DNA of 64,000 bases from Bacillus halotolerans (lineage in GTDB: Bacteria; Bacillota; Bacilli; Bacillales; Bacillaceae): positions 310,001 through 374,000 of the forward strand of contig NZ_LPVF01000001.1 in the NCBI RefSeq assembly GCF_001517105.1, in the 5' to 3' direction. This document shows positions 9,067 through 16,788 of the stretch, piece after piece (position 1 is the first letter of the stretch; every line of letters starts with the position of its first letter). The position numbers were made by a program, and so were the translations under genes. The notes under the pieces were generated by a model that was not told the DNA's origin, ran no database searches, and was given only the letters and a program-made list of their open reading frames with translations.

Positions 9067-9525
9067 TTATGATTCTGTTTTTATCTTTCTCTGCACACTG
9101 CCGTCAGCCAAATGAACAATGACGTCTGTGCCTTTATGTTCCGCAATTTCCTTCGCCCGTTCAATCGCTTCCTTTTTCGTCTCCTTGATTTCAGATACAC
9201 GTTTGGCATCCTCAGCTTTGACGGCCCAGCCACTTTTATGCTTGATGACATGCTCCGCTTTATTCATTAGCTCCGGTCTGGCGTCATCGTTTGCCTCCTT
9301 ATCGCGTTCTGTTTCATCATTATGTGTGAGAAAGTCGTCAATTTCCTTTTTTGAGGCGTTTTCCGCCCATTCCTTTGCTTTGCTCGTCGCAATCGGAATG
9401 GCGCGTCCGTCCTCATAGCCTTCATCAATCATGGCATTCGCAATGTCAATCGCCTTTTTCTTCACAGGCTTCTCGAGATTTTTCAGTGAAGCGGGGTAAT
9501 CCTTCATAGACCAAGGTATTTCCAT
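9067..9525 (-). CDS. ydaT: YdaT, general stress protein with DUF2188 domain
   Basis: This hydrophilic ~152-residue protein has two parts. The N-terminal part (about residues 5-55, MKDYPASLKNL onward) resembles the small acidic/basic ChaB-like module. The C-terminal part (about 100-150, GWAVKAEDAKR to VHLADGSVQ) has the DUF2188 pattern. The function is unknown. The start is uncertain: the AAGGAG motif is only 2 bases from ATG 9525 and overlaps GTG 9528. A SigmaB promoter lies upstream on the same strand, and the gene is divergent from ydbA. Confidence 0.83.
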   Translation of the reverse strand: MEIPWSMKDYPASLKNLEKPVKKKAIDIANAMIDEGYEDGRAIPIATSKAKEWAENASKKEIDDFLTHNDETERDKEANDDARPELMNKAEHVIKHKSGWAVKAEDAKRVSEIKETKKEAIERAKEIAEHKGTDVIVHLADGSVQRKIKTES

Positions 9526-9550
9526 CACTCCTTCTGCTTTTATAAAAAGG

Positions 9551-9575
9551 GTACCCGCAGGTGAAAAATAAAAAC
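9551..9575 (-). promoter_or_regulatory. SigmaB promoter of ydaT
   Basis: On the minus strand GTTTTT (9575-9570) and GGGTAC (9556-9551) are 13 bases apart. The position, about 30 bases before the ydaT start, fits. Confidence 0.7.
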
Positions 9576-9598
9576 GTTTTAGAGAAAAATGAAGGTAT
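9576..9598 (+). promoter_or_regulatory. Possible SigmaB promoter of ydbA
   Basis: GTTTTA (9576-9581) and AGGTAT (9593-9598) are 11 bases apart, slightly short for SigmaB. It abuts the divergent ydaT promoter. If real, translation of ydbA cannot begin at ATG 9589, supporting the later GTG start. Confidence 0.35.
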
Positions 9599-9636
9599 AC
9601 TATATAGTAGAAAAACGGAAGGGAAGTGCGAGTTGG

Positions 9637-10455
9637 GTGACAGCAGAACTTAAAGAAGACTTACATCAGCAATTAAAAGAAATAGAAAAATGGGAAAAAG
9701 ATCAGCAAAAAGTCTGGTTTTGGGAAAAGCTCAGCCGTCTCCCGTTTCAGCTGCTGGACAAGCTGACGCCGGAATTCATCCAGAAAAAGATCGGCAAGCT
9801 TTTGGATGAGGTGGGCAGCTTTGTTCAAACTGGAGGACAGTACCTGACATCGGAAAAACAGATTATCAAAACGTTTCAAAAGAAACTGCCCGAGCAAACC
9901 TTTGAATCACTGAAGGACGTACAGAAAGCGCCTCTGGCTGTTATGGATGATGTTGCTGAAGCCATGGGCAAAAACCGAATCAACGCTGCAACCGTTCAGG
10001 GAGCGACCACGGGTGTGGGCGGCGTATTTACACTGGCGGCAGACATTCCGGCTGTGCTCGGTTTATCATTAAAAACACTGCAGGATATCGCAGTGGCCTA
10101 TGGCTATGATCCAAAGGAGAAAAAAGAGCGGGTCTTTATCGTAAAATGTTTGCAGCTTACTTCAGCAGATGTTGTCGGTAAAAAATCCATTCTGAAAGAA
10201 TTAAAAGATTATGATCAGGACCGTACATATAAGAATGTCGCTTCCCAAATCCAAGGCTGGAGGGAAGTGGTTTTAGGCTACCGTGACACCTTTGGCTGGA
10301 AAAAGCTTTTTCAAATGGTGCCGGTCGCGGGAATGGTCTTTGGCGCGGCGGCTAATCGCTCGACCTTAAATGACATTACCGAAACAGGCATGATGCTCTA
10401 TAAAAAGCGGCGCATCCTTGAGCGGCTCATAGAAACAGAACAGAATCATGAATAG
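9637..10455 (+). CDS. ydbA: YdbA, EcsC-family protein
   Basis: The product is ~272 residues from GTG 9637 (288 from ATG 9589). The GTG was preferred because GGAAGGGAAG lies 10 bases upstream, while ATG 9589 has no ribosome site and overlaps a possible SigmaB -10. A glycine-rich amphipathic segment (TGVGGVFTLAADIPAVLGLSL, here split at about residues 125-145) and the following YGYDPKEKKER stretch are typical of EcsC-family proteins, which have no assigned reaction. A second hydrophobic segment (VPVAGMVFGAAA) is near the C-terminus. A terminator follows. Confidence 0.8.
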   Translation: MTAELKEDLHQQLKEIEKWEKDQQKVWFWEKLSRLPFQLLDKLTPEFIQKKIGKLLDEVGSFVQTGGQYLTSEKQIIKTFQKKLPEQTFESLKDVQKAPLAVMDDVAEAMGKNRINAATVQGATTGVGGVFTLAADIPAVLGLSLKTLQDIAVAYGYDPKEKKERVFIVKCLQLTSADVVGKKSILKELKDYDQDRTYKNVASQIQGWREVVLGYRDTFGWKKLFQMVPVAGMVFGAAANRSTLNDITETGMMLYKKRRILERLIETEQNHE

Positions 10456-10458
10456 AAG

Positions 10459-10495
10459 AAAAGCAGACGGGCACCGCATTCCGTCTGCTTTTTTC
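10459..10495 (+). terminator. Rho-independent terminator after ydbA
   Basis: The stem AAAAGCAGACGG / CCGTCTGCTTTT is followed by further T residues. Confidence 0.9.
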
Positions 10496-10524
10496 AGTCA
10501 AAACACACTCAATGTGTTTTGTTT

Positions 10525-10549
10525 GTTTAAAAGAAATGACAGCGGGAAT
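10525..10549 (+). promoter_or_regulatory. SigmaB promoter of gsiB
   Basis: GTTTAA (10525-10530) and GGGAAT (10544-10549) are 13 bases apart, a near-consensus SigmaB promoter; gsiB is the classical SigmaB reporter gene. Confidence 0.9.
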
Positions 10550-10584
10550 ACAACAACCAACACCAATTAAAGGAGGAATTCAAA

Positions 10585-10956
10585 ATGGCACAAGATAACA
10601 AAATGAGCAGAGAAGAAGCAGGTAGAAAAGGCGGAGAAACGACTAGCAAAAACCATGATAAAGAATTCTATCAAGAGATTGGTCAAAAAGGCGGAGAAGC
10701 CACTAGCAAAAACCATGACAAAGAATTCTATCAGGAAATCGGCGAAAAAGGCGGAGAAGCCACTAGCAAGAACCATGACAAAGAGTTCTATCAAGAAATC
10801 GGTGAAAAAGGCGGAGAAGCCACTAGCGAAAATCATGATAAAGAATTCTATCAAGAAATCGGCCGTAAAGGCGGAGAAGCGACAAGCAAAAATCATGATA
10901 AGGAATTCTATCAAGAAATCGGCTCAAAAGGCGGAAACGCCCGCGACAACGACTAA
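10585..10956 (+). CDS. gsiB: GsiB, LEA-like general stress protein with 20-residue repeats
   Basis: This 123-residue, very hydrophilic protein consists of a 12-residue lead, five complete 20-residue repeats (G-x-KGGEATSKNHDKEFYQEI) and an 11-residue partial sixth. It resembles desiccation (LEA group 1) proteins; in B. subtilis it is induced by glucose starvation and other stresses, and it is thought to protect other macromolecules. The start has a perfect AAAGGAGG site and a strong SigmaB promoter. The length equals that of the 168 protein, so the repeat number has not changed. Confidence 0.96.
   Translation: MAQDNKMSREEAGRKGGETTSKNHDKEFYQEIGQKGGEATSKNHDKEFYQEIGEKGGEATSKNHDKEFYQEIGEKGGEATSENHDKEFYQEIGRKGGEATSKNHDKEFYQEIGSKGGNARDND
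10621..10953 (+). repeat. In-gene 60-bp tandem repeats of gsiB (5 full + 1 partial)
   Basis: Units of 60 bases begin at 10621, 10681, 10741, 10801 and 10861, each encoding the 20-residue GsiB repeat, with a partial unit from 10921. The units differ mainly at third codon positions. Confidence 0.95.
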
Positions 10957-10991
10957 CTAAGTAAAGCATAAAAGGCAGACAACCTGTAGAT

Positions 10992-11028
10992 AAAAAGCGA
11001 TCCGGCGCAGCAGCTGGATCGCTTTTTA
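10992..11028 (+). terminator. Rho-independent terminator after gsiB
   Basis: The stem AAAAAGCGATCC / GGATCGCTTTTT encloses a short loop, and the last bases form the T-run. Confidence 0.9.
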
Positions 11029-11101
11029 TGATGAAATGGAAAAAAATATACCTTCCAATGACGCTGCTGCGGTAGAATAGGTGAAAAAGGAGTTTTCACT
11101 T

Positions 11102-11443
11102 ATGCCTGAGATGCAAAACCTGCTCGCCATTGCAAATGAAGTCAAAGAAAAGCACGCTAATTTCTCCATTTCAGAGGTCAATGACCATTGTGTACGGCTC
11201 GCTGTGTTTACAGGAGAATACGACTGGCACCATCACCCTGACACAGATGAATTATTTATCGTTCTTGAGGGAGAGCTGCTTATTGATTTTGAGGATCAAG
11301 AAACCGCGGTGTTAAAAGCGAATGACAGCCTGCTTGTTCCAAAAGGCACCATACACCGCACACGCTCTTACGTCAGGACCGTGAATCTCTGCGTCGAGCA
11401 CATTCATGCGGAAACGGTCATAACAGAGGAATCAAAATGCTGA
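11102..11443 (+). CDS. ydbB: YdbB, small cupin protein
   Basis: This 113-residue single-domain cupin has the metal-binding motif WHHHPDTDELFIVLEGE (about residues 40-56) followed by the second half near KGTIHRTRS. Its ligand is unknown. ATG 11102 has AAAAAGGAG 9 bases upstream; a longer GTG start at 11081 lies before that ribosome site and was rejected. The stop overlaps the ydbC start by 7 bases, so the two genes are translationally coupled. Confidence 0.88.
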   Translation: MPEMQNLLAIANEVKEKHANFSISEVNDHCVRLAVFTGEYDWHHHPDTDELFIVLEGELLIDFEDQETAVLKANDSLLVPKGTIHRTRSYVRTVNLCVEHIHAETVITEESKC

Positions 11444-11796
11444 TCAAAAAGATTGTATGTGGGGTGGACGCGGCAAACGCTGAAGCATTTTCGAAGGCGC
11501 AGTCACAGTGGGGAGCACTATCGCATATAAGCGGCTTCATCAAACAGGCCGGCGGCTGGCGAAAAACGATAGACGAGCCGCTCATCGCAGAAATCATCAG
11601 TGTATGGGAAAACAGAGAAGCCTATGATCATTTTATGGAGAACGAACATGACGTTATCTATGAAGAAATCGGGCAAAAGGCTACGTTATCTTCAATAGAA
11701 GTGGCGCTTACTCAGGTTGATGCAGAGGGGGCCGCTTGCTTATTAGAGAACCGGGAAATTAAATACGAGCCTGGATGGACCGTGACAAAAGCGTAG
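11437..11796 (+). CDS. ydbC: YdbC, DUF4937-type protein
   Basis: This 119-residue protein has a predicted ferredoxin-like alpha/beta fold: the segment AEIISVWENREAYDHFMENEHD (split here at about residues 45-66) resembles monooxygenase-like dimeric alpha-beta barrels. The family has no assigned reaction. The start overlaps the end of ydbB, and the two probably form an operon. Confidence 0.82.
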   Translation: MLIKKIVCGVDAANAEAFSKAQSQWGALSHISGFIKQAGGWRKTIDEPLIAEIISVWENREAYDHFMENEHDVIYEEIGQKATLSSIEVALTQVDAEGAACLLENREIKYEPGWTVTKA

Positions 11797-11934
11797 TTAT
11801 GGGAAGTCGTCCTAAAAAAGATGATAAGCTGATTTTATCGATCAAAATAACAATAAAGATATTCTCCTGTTATTTTGATTGAATTAGAATGAAGAAAATG
11901 GCATTCAAATGTGAAATCAGGGGGATTGATTCGG

Positions 11935-12321
11935 ATGACTTTTCATTTTACTGAAATTGATCATATTCAGCTTGCGGCTCCTAAAGGCTGTGAAACTATT
12001 GCAAGACAATTTTACGGCGGTATATTAGACTTTCGGGAAATTGAAAAACCTGATGATTTAAAAGCCCGGGGCGGGGTCTGGTTCACTTTTGGGAACAAAC
12101 AATTGCATATCGGGATAGAAGAACCTTTTGTACCCGCTAAAAAAGCACACCCTGCCTTTGAGGTTATGAATATAGAAGGTTTAAAAGAACATTTGAAATG
12201 CAATGGAATTGGAATAGTTGAGGACAATAAACTTCCGGGAGCGGACAGATTCTATATTTCAGATCCATTTGGCAATCGTCTGGAGATGCTTGAGCGGCAG
12301 AAAACGCACAAAAAAAGATAG
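11935..12321 (+). CDS. VOC (glyoxalase/bleomycin-resistance) superfamily protein
   Basis: This ~128-residue protein has the VOC fold pattern: ITEIDHIQLAAP-like first strand with a metal-position His (EIDHIQL), FYGGILDF, HIGIE and the closing ISDPFGNRLEMLE with the second acidic ligand. Such proteins include glyoxalases, dioxygenases and thiol transferases, and the substrate cannot be read here. ATG 11935 was chosen because AGGGGG lies 10 bases before it; an upstream GTG (11911) precedes that site. I do not recall a gene at this place between ydbC and ydbD in strain 168, so it may be strain-variable. Confidence 0.82.
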   Translation: MTFHFTEIDHIQLAAPKGCETIARQFYGGILDFREIEKPDDLKARGGVWFTFGNKQLHIGIEEPFVPAKKAHPAFEVMNIEGLKEHLKCNGIGIVEDNKLPGADRFYISDPFGNRLEMLERQKTHKKR

Positions 12322-12351
12322 ATCACAGCTGGAGTGATCTATCTTTTTTAT
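12311..12351. terminator. Bidirectional terminator between the VOC gene and ydbD
   Basis: A 16-base arm with AAAAAAGATAGATCAC pairs with GTGATCTATCTTTTTT. A-run and T-run on the two sides allow termination in both directions between convergent genes. Confidence 0.88.
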
Positions 12352-12360
12352 GATAGCCTC

Positions 12361-13182
12361 TTACTCACGCCCAGGAAGCGTATTATGAACAAAAGGAGGA
12401 GCTGGCTTCAATTCCGGCTTTTCTCCAAAAGCTTTTGCTTCGCTCACATATTCAAACGCTTCTCCGTCCGGGGCTTTCTCCTTCAGCCAGTTTTGCTCGG
12501 CGCTTTCTTCACCTTCAGAGAAATTGATAAGCTGATGAGAGAATTCCTGTTTCTCAAGTGCTTTCGGGAATGTACCCGGCACAACCGGACCTTCCTGTGC
12601 TTCTAATTCTTTAATGGCGGCCAGCCATTGGTTTTGGTGCATTGTGTCACGCGCCAGCAGGAAGCTGAGCATGTCCTTGACGCCTTTGTCATCCGTCATT
12701 TCAAACAGGCGTGCAACCTGTAGACGGCCTTGTGATTCCGCATTCAGATTGGCGCGGAAGTCTGCCAGCAGGTTTCCGCTCGCTACGATGTAGCCTCCGC
12801 TCCATGGTACGCCTGTACTGCTTTCGGGCATGGCGCCTAGTCCTGATACAATGGCATGGTGAGGATTCATGCCTCCCATGATGGAACCGATGACTGGATC
12901 ATCAGCCGCTTTTTCCTGTTCATCAAGCGGGGCATCCTCAAGAAGTCTGGCGATCATGGTAGCGATCATTTCAACGTGCCCAATTTCTTCAGTTGCCGTA
13001 TCCATCAGCAAATCCTTGTATTTTTCATTTCCTCTTGTATTCCAGCCTTGAAATAAGTACTGCATGGCAACAGAAATTTCTCCGAATTGCCCGCCTAAAA
13101 TTTCTTGCATTTTTTTAGCGAATAATGGATCTGGACGATCTGGCTTAGCAGGATGCTGCAGCATTTTCGTATGTTTAAACAT
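12361..13182 (-). CDS. ydbD: YdbD, manganese-containing catalase
   Basis: This 273-residue protein is a non-haem catalase of the di-manganese ferritin-like class. Metal ligands are visible in GQFGEISVAMQYL (Glu about 36), ATEEIGHVEMI (Glu-Glu-x-x-His about 66-70) and later HAIVSGLG and ARDTMHQNQW. It converts hydrogen peroxide to water and oxygen in the cytosol or spore coat depending on the paralog. The start has AAAGGAGA 7 bases upstream. A SigmaB promoter on the minus strand fits a stress role. Confidence 0.92.
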   Translation of the reverse strand: MFKHTKMLQHPAKPDRPDPLFAKKMQEILGGQFGEISVAMQYLFQGWNTRGNEKYKDLLMDTATEEIGHVEMIATMIARLLEDAPLDEQEKAADDPVIGSIMGGMNPHHAIVSGLGAMPESSTGVPWSGGYIVASGNLLADFRANLNAESQGRLQVARLFEMTDDKGVKDMLSFLLARDTMHQNQWLAAIKELEAQEGPVVPGTFPKALEKQEFSHQLINFSEGEESAEQNWLKEKAPDGEAFEYVSEAKAFGEKPELKPAPPFVHNTLPGRE

Positions 13183-13217
13183 GTTCCCATCTCCTTTTTT
13201 CGTGTCTCTCTTTCTAT

Positions 13218-13242
13218 ATTTCCGATGGGAACAAAGATAAAC
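13218..13242 (-). promoter_or_regulatory. SigmaB promoter of ydbD
   Basis: On the minus strand GTTTAT (13242-13237) and GGAAAT (13223-13218) are 13 bases apart, about 35 bases before the ydbD start. Confidence 0.65.
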
Positions 13243-13267
13243 GAAAAGCAGCGTATTGGGATGGGGG

Positions 13268-14320
13268 CTACGAATCCTTGCGCAGCTCCAGAAGCTCCTG
13301 AATCAGCTTCCGGCCGAAGATTGGCTCGTACTTCCGGTAAACAGGATCAAGGCGCTTCATCCATTCTTTTTTCTCTTTATCTGACAGCTCGTAGATTTTA
13401 ATAGAAGAATGTTTTTTGATTTCTTCCAGCTGCTCCTTGTTCATTTCTTCGGCATACGTTTCATTCCACTCCGTTGTTTCCTTCATCGCTTCAGTCAAAA
13501 TGCGTCTTGTTTCCGGGGTTTGCGCGTTCCAGAAATGCTCATCTGTCATCACAGCGTAGCCGAGGTAACCGTGGCTGCTTATTGTCAAATAGTCTTGAAC
13601 ATTATAAAATTTTTTAGAATAGATGTTTGAGATTGTATTTTCCTCGCCGTCTACTATATTGTTTTCTAACAGCTGAAAAGTAGAATTGAAAGATTCCTGG
13701 TGGGGTGCTGCTCCAAGCAGCTTGAACTGGTCCTCTATTACATTACTTTGCATAATGCGCAGGTCTTGTCCCTTTAAATCATCCGGGGTTTTGACCGGGC
13801 CTTGATTCGTGGTGATTTGCTTAAAGCCGTTTGTCCAGTACGCCAGGCCCTTTAATTGGTTTTTCTTTAAAGAATCAAACAGCTGTGTTCCAATTGTTCC
13901 GTGCAGCCCTTTTTTAACCGCATCATAGTCTGTAAATGCATACGGAAGATCAAGAACTCCCCATTCAGGAGAGAGCATACCGAGCTTCGATGTGGAGGGG
14001 GCGATAAATTGCACGTCGCCATTTTGTAATGCTTCGATTTCTTCAATGTCCGAATACAGGCTTCCATTCGGGAACACTTCAATTTTCATTTTCCCGCCTG
14101 ATTTCTCGTTTACGAGCTCGGCGAATTTGTTGGCGGCCAGCCCTTTTGGCGTGTTTTCAGCAACAACGTGGCTGAATTTGAATACGATTTGATCCTGTAA
14201 GCCTTCCTGATCGTCATCATACACAATCTCTTCGCCGTTTGAACGGTCATGGAATCCGATAAATAAAGCGGTTGCAATTCCGGCGATCATCAGACCGAGA
14301 CATGCAAGCAAACTCTTCAT
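13268..14320 (-). CDS. dctB: DctB, extracytoplasmic C4-dicarboxylate-binding protein
   Basis: This 350-residue TRAP-type (DctP-family) solute-binding protein has an N-terminal hydrophobic anchor/signal at residues 1-22 and the conserved family stretch LPYAFTDYDAVKKGL to GFKQITT. In B. subtilis it works with the DctS/DctR two-component system as a co-sensor of succinate, fumarate and malate, and no TRAP permease genes are present here. It is divergent from dctS, with only 71 bases between the two starts. A GGGAGGGGG ribosome site precedes the ATG. Confidence 0.92.
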   Translation of the reverse strand: MKSLLACLGLMIAGIATALFIGFHDRSNGEEIVYDDDQEGLQDQIVFKFSHVVAENTPKGLAANKFAELVNEKSGGKMKIEVFPNGSLYSDIEEIEALQNGDVQFIAPSTSKLGMLSPEWGVLDLPYAFTDYDAVKKGLHGTIGTQLFDSLKKNQLKGLAYWTNGFKQITTNQGPVKTPDDLKGQDLRIMQSNVIEDQFKLLGAAPHQESFNSTFQLLENNIVDGEENTISNIYSKKFYNVQDYLTISSHGYLGYAVMTDEHFWNAQTPETRRILTEAMKETTEWNETYAEEMNKEQLEEIKKHSSIKIYELSDKEKKEWMKRLDPVYRKYEPIFGRKLIQELLELRKDS

Positions 14321-14391
14321 GAAAAGCCCCCTCCCTTATGTTAAGAATAATGGGGCAGATGTGATTCGTAAAGACCTGAAAGGAGAAGCTG

Positions 14392-15999
14392 ATGAACAAA
14401 AAAAAGCTCTCAATCCGCTGGAAAATTACGATCCTTTCCTACATACTCGTCATTTTCTCCTTTTTGATCGGCGGCATTGTGCTCATAGGCAATATTCAGC
14501 ATACAGAGGAAAGGGAGCTGAAAAAACGGCTGATGAATACGGCTCGGACGGTGTCGGAGATGACCGAGGTGAAAGAGGCGTTATCGCGAAAAGAACAAAC
14601 AGAAGCCGTCCGGCATGCGGTTGAGGAGATCCGGATGATCAATGAAGCAGACTACATTGTCGTCATGGACATGGATCACATTCGCTATACTCATCCTGTC
14701 ACCACAAACATCGGAAAAAAGTCAAAGGGTGCAGATGAAGAAGCGGCGTTTGCGGAGCACATTTATTTCTCAGAAGCAGCGGGCGAGATCGGGACGGCTG
14801 TCCGGGCCTTTTATCCGGTAAAGGATCAGGATTTGAACCAGGTCGGAGTAGTACTCGTTGGAAAAACACTGCCGGGGATGGCTGATATATTGTTTCATTT
14901 AAGAAGGGATATCGCCTTCATCGTCGTGCTGACACTCGGGTTCGGCCTGGCGGGTTCGTTCCTGCTGGCCCGCCATATCAAGAAGCAAATGTTTCAGCTC
15001 GAGCCTCATGAGATTGTCAGAATGTATGAAGAGCGAACCGCTACCTTTCACTCTATGAACGAAGGCGTGATCGCCATTGACAACCGGCATATCATCACAA
15101 TATTTAATGAAAAAGCCAAACAGATTTTTGAGGTGCAGGGCGATCTGGTCGGAAAGGTGATTTGGGATGTACTCAAGGATTCGCGCCTGCCCGAAATCGT
15201 GGAACGGAACAAGGCGGTTTATAATGAAGAAATTCGTGTGAGCGGAAAGGTCATCATGAGCAGCAGGATTCCGATCGTCATGAAGAAAAAAGTCATCGGC
15301 GCCGTCGCGATTTTTCAGGACAGAACGGAAGCGGCCAAGATGGCAGAGGAATTGACGGGTGTCAAAAACTTTGTCGAAGCGCTCCGCGTCCAAAATCATG
15401 AGCATATGAATAAGCTCCATACCATCGCAGGCCTGATCCAGCTCGGGAAATCTGAAAAAGCGCTGCAGCTGGCGTTTCAGACTTCAACCGAGCAGGAAAA
15501 CGTCACTGAGTTTCTGCATCGCTCCATTCAAAATGACGCCGCGGCGGGGCTTTTGTTAAGTAAAATCAGAAGGGGAAAAGAGCTCGGCATTGCTGTGCAT
15601 ATTGATGAAAACAGCAGCCTGCAGCAATTTCCCGAGCATGTCGACCAGCATGATATCGTTGTGCTTCTCGGCAACCTGATTGAAAATGCCTTCGGCTCGT
15701 TTGAAACCGTTCAGTCTGATGACAAACGAATTGACATCAGCATTGAACAAACGGAGGATATCCTTGCGATTTTAATAGAAGACAACGGATGCGGGATTCA
15801 ACACACACATATGCCGTACCTTTACGAAAAAGGATTTACAGTGAATAAAACAGGCGGCACAGGCTATGGCCTCTATTTAGTCAAGCAAATAACAGACAAA
15901 GGGTCGGGTGCGATAGAGGTTGATTCACACCCGGGACAGGGAACGTCTTTTTCAATCGTTTTTCCGATGAAGGGGGAGGAAGCGCAGCATGGCTCGTAA
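14392..15999 (+). CDS. dctS: DctS, C4-dicarboxylate sensor histidine kinase
   Basis: This 535-residue kinase is of the DcuS/CitA class. Helices at about 13-36 and 170-195 bracket an extracytoplasmic sensing domain. A PAS domain (about 215-320) precedes the phospho-acceptor helix with NHEHMNKLHTIAGL (His about 339), and an HATPase domain with the N-box LIENAF and G-boxes DNGCGI and GTGYGLYL ends the protein. It detects C4-dicarboxylates with DctB and phosphorylates DctR. An AAAGGAGAAG site precedes the start, and the 3' end overlaps dctR by 11 bases. Confidence 0.94.
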   Translation: MNKKKLSIRWKITILSYILVIFSFLIGGIVLIGNIQHTEERELKKRLMNTARTVSEMTEVKEALSRKEQTEAVRHAVEEIRMINEADYIVVMDMDHIRYTHPVTTNIGKKSKGADEEAAFAEHIYFSEAAGEIGTAVRAFYPVKDQDLNQVGVVLVGKTLPGMADILFHLRRDIAFIVVLTLGFGLAGSFLLARHIKKQMFQLEPHEIVRMYEERTATFHSMNEGVIAIDNRHIITIFNEKAKQIFEVQGDLVGKVIWDVLKDSRLPEIVERNKAVYNEEIRVSGKVIMSSRIPIVMKKKVIGAVAIFQDRTEAAKMAEELTGVKNFVEALRVQNHEHMNKLHTIAGLIQLGKSEKALQLAFQTSTEQENVTEFLHRSIQNDAAAGLLLSKIRRGKELGIAVHIDENSSLQQFPEHVDQHDIVVLLGNLIENAFGSFETVQSDDKRIDISIEQTEDILAILIEDNGCGIQHTHMPYLYEKGFTVNKTGGTGYGLYLVKQITDKGSGAIEVDSHPGQGTSFSIVFPMKGEEAQHGS

Positions 16000-16669
16000 A
16001 GAAATCAAGGTTCTGCTCATTGAAGACGATCCGATGGTTCAGGAAGTCAATAAGGATTTCATAACAACCGTTAATGGCTTTACCGTCTGCGCGCAAGCGG
16101 GGAACGGGGACGAAGGCATCAAGCTGATCAAAGAAAATCAGCCCGAACTCGTGATTCTGGATGTGTACATGCCGAAAAAAGACGGGATCAAAACCTTGCA
16201 GGAGATCAGAAAGCAAAAGCTTGAGGTTGATGCCATCGTCGTATCCGCTGCAAAAGACAAGGAAACAATTGCTCTTATGCTGCAAAATGGGGCAGTTGAC
16301 TATATTTTAAAACCGTTTAAGCTCGAACGCATGAGACAGGCGCTTGAAAAATATAAGCGGTATAAACAAAAAATAGAGGAAAACGACACGCTGTCCCAGG
16401 ATCAGCTTGATGCCATCCTCAATATCCCGCAGCAGGCCGTACAGGATCTGCCGAAGGGATTGAATCATTTTACGATGAATGAGCTCATTGCTTTTTTGAA
16501 GCAGCAGACGTCGCCTCTTTCTGCTGAAGAGGTTGCCAAGGCTCTCGGCATTGCCAGAGTGACAGCGAGACGCTATCTTGATTATCTCGAAAAGAACGGA
16601 ACGATTCAGCTTGATGTTCAGTACGGAGGAGTCGGACGCCCCGTCAACCGCTACATATTTAAAGTGTAA
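15989..16669 (+). CDS. dctR: DctR, response regulator for dctP
   Basis: This 226-residue regulator has a receiver domain with the phosphorylation site in LVILDVYMPKKDG (Asp about 56), the conserved Lys in DYILKPF, and a C-terminal DNA-binding region (about 150-226) with a helix-turn-helix at AEEVAKALGIARVTARRYL. In B. subtilis it activates dctP. It starts inside the end of dctS with the ribosome site AGGGGGAGGA, so the two are translated together. Confidence 0.93.
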   Translation: MARKEIKVLLIEDDPMVQEVNKDFITTVNGFTVCAQAGNGDEGIKLIKENQPELVILDVYMPKKDGIKTLQEIRKQKLEVDAIVVSAAKDKETIALMLQNGAVDYILKPFKLERMRQALEKYKRYKQKIEENDTLSQDQLDAILNIPQQAVQDLPKGLNHFTMNELIAFLKQQTSPLSAEEVAKALGIARVTARRYLDYLEKNGTIQLDVQYGGVGRPVNRYIFKV

Positions 16670-16788
16670 ACCCGAGACCAAAAAGACCAAAATGTCCGTT
16701 ATGAACATAAACTTCCCCACCCCTAATGAAAACGCTATCATTCTAGTAAGAAAGACACAAAGGCGACTAGGACAGGGGGAGGAAGAAT

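Noticed and set aside
10621-10953. Regular 60-base repeats considered as a CRISPR array
   Set aside because: The units are contiguous without unique spacers and are coding repeats of gsiB. No cas genes are present.
10567-10960. Long open frames on both strands across gsiB (for example 10567-10914 minus and 10655-10960 plus)
   Set aside because: They arise from the 60-base repeats, which keep all frames open. Only the frame with AAAGGAGG and the SigmaB promoter encodes GsiB.
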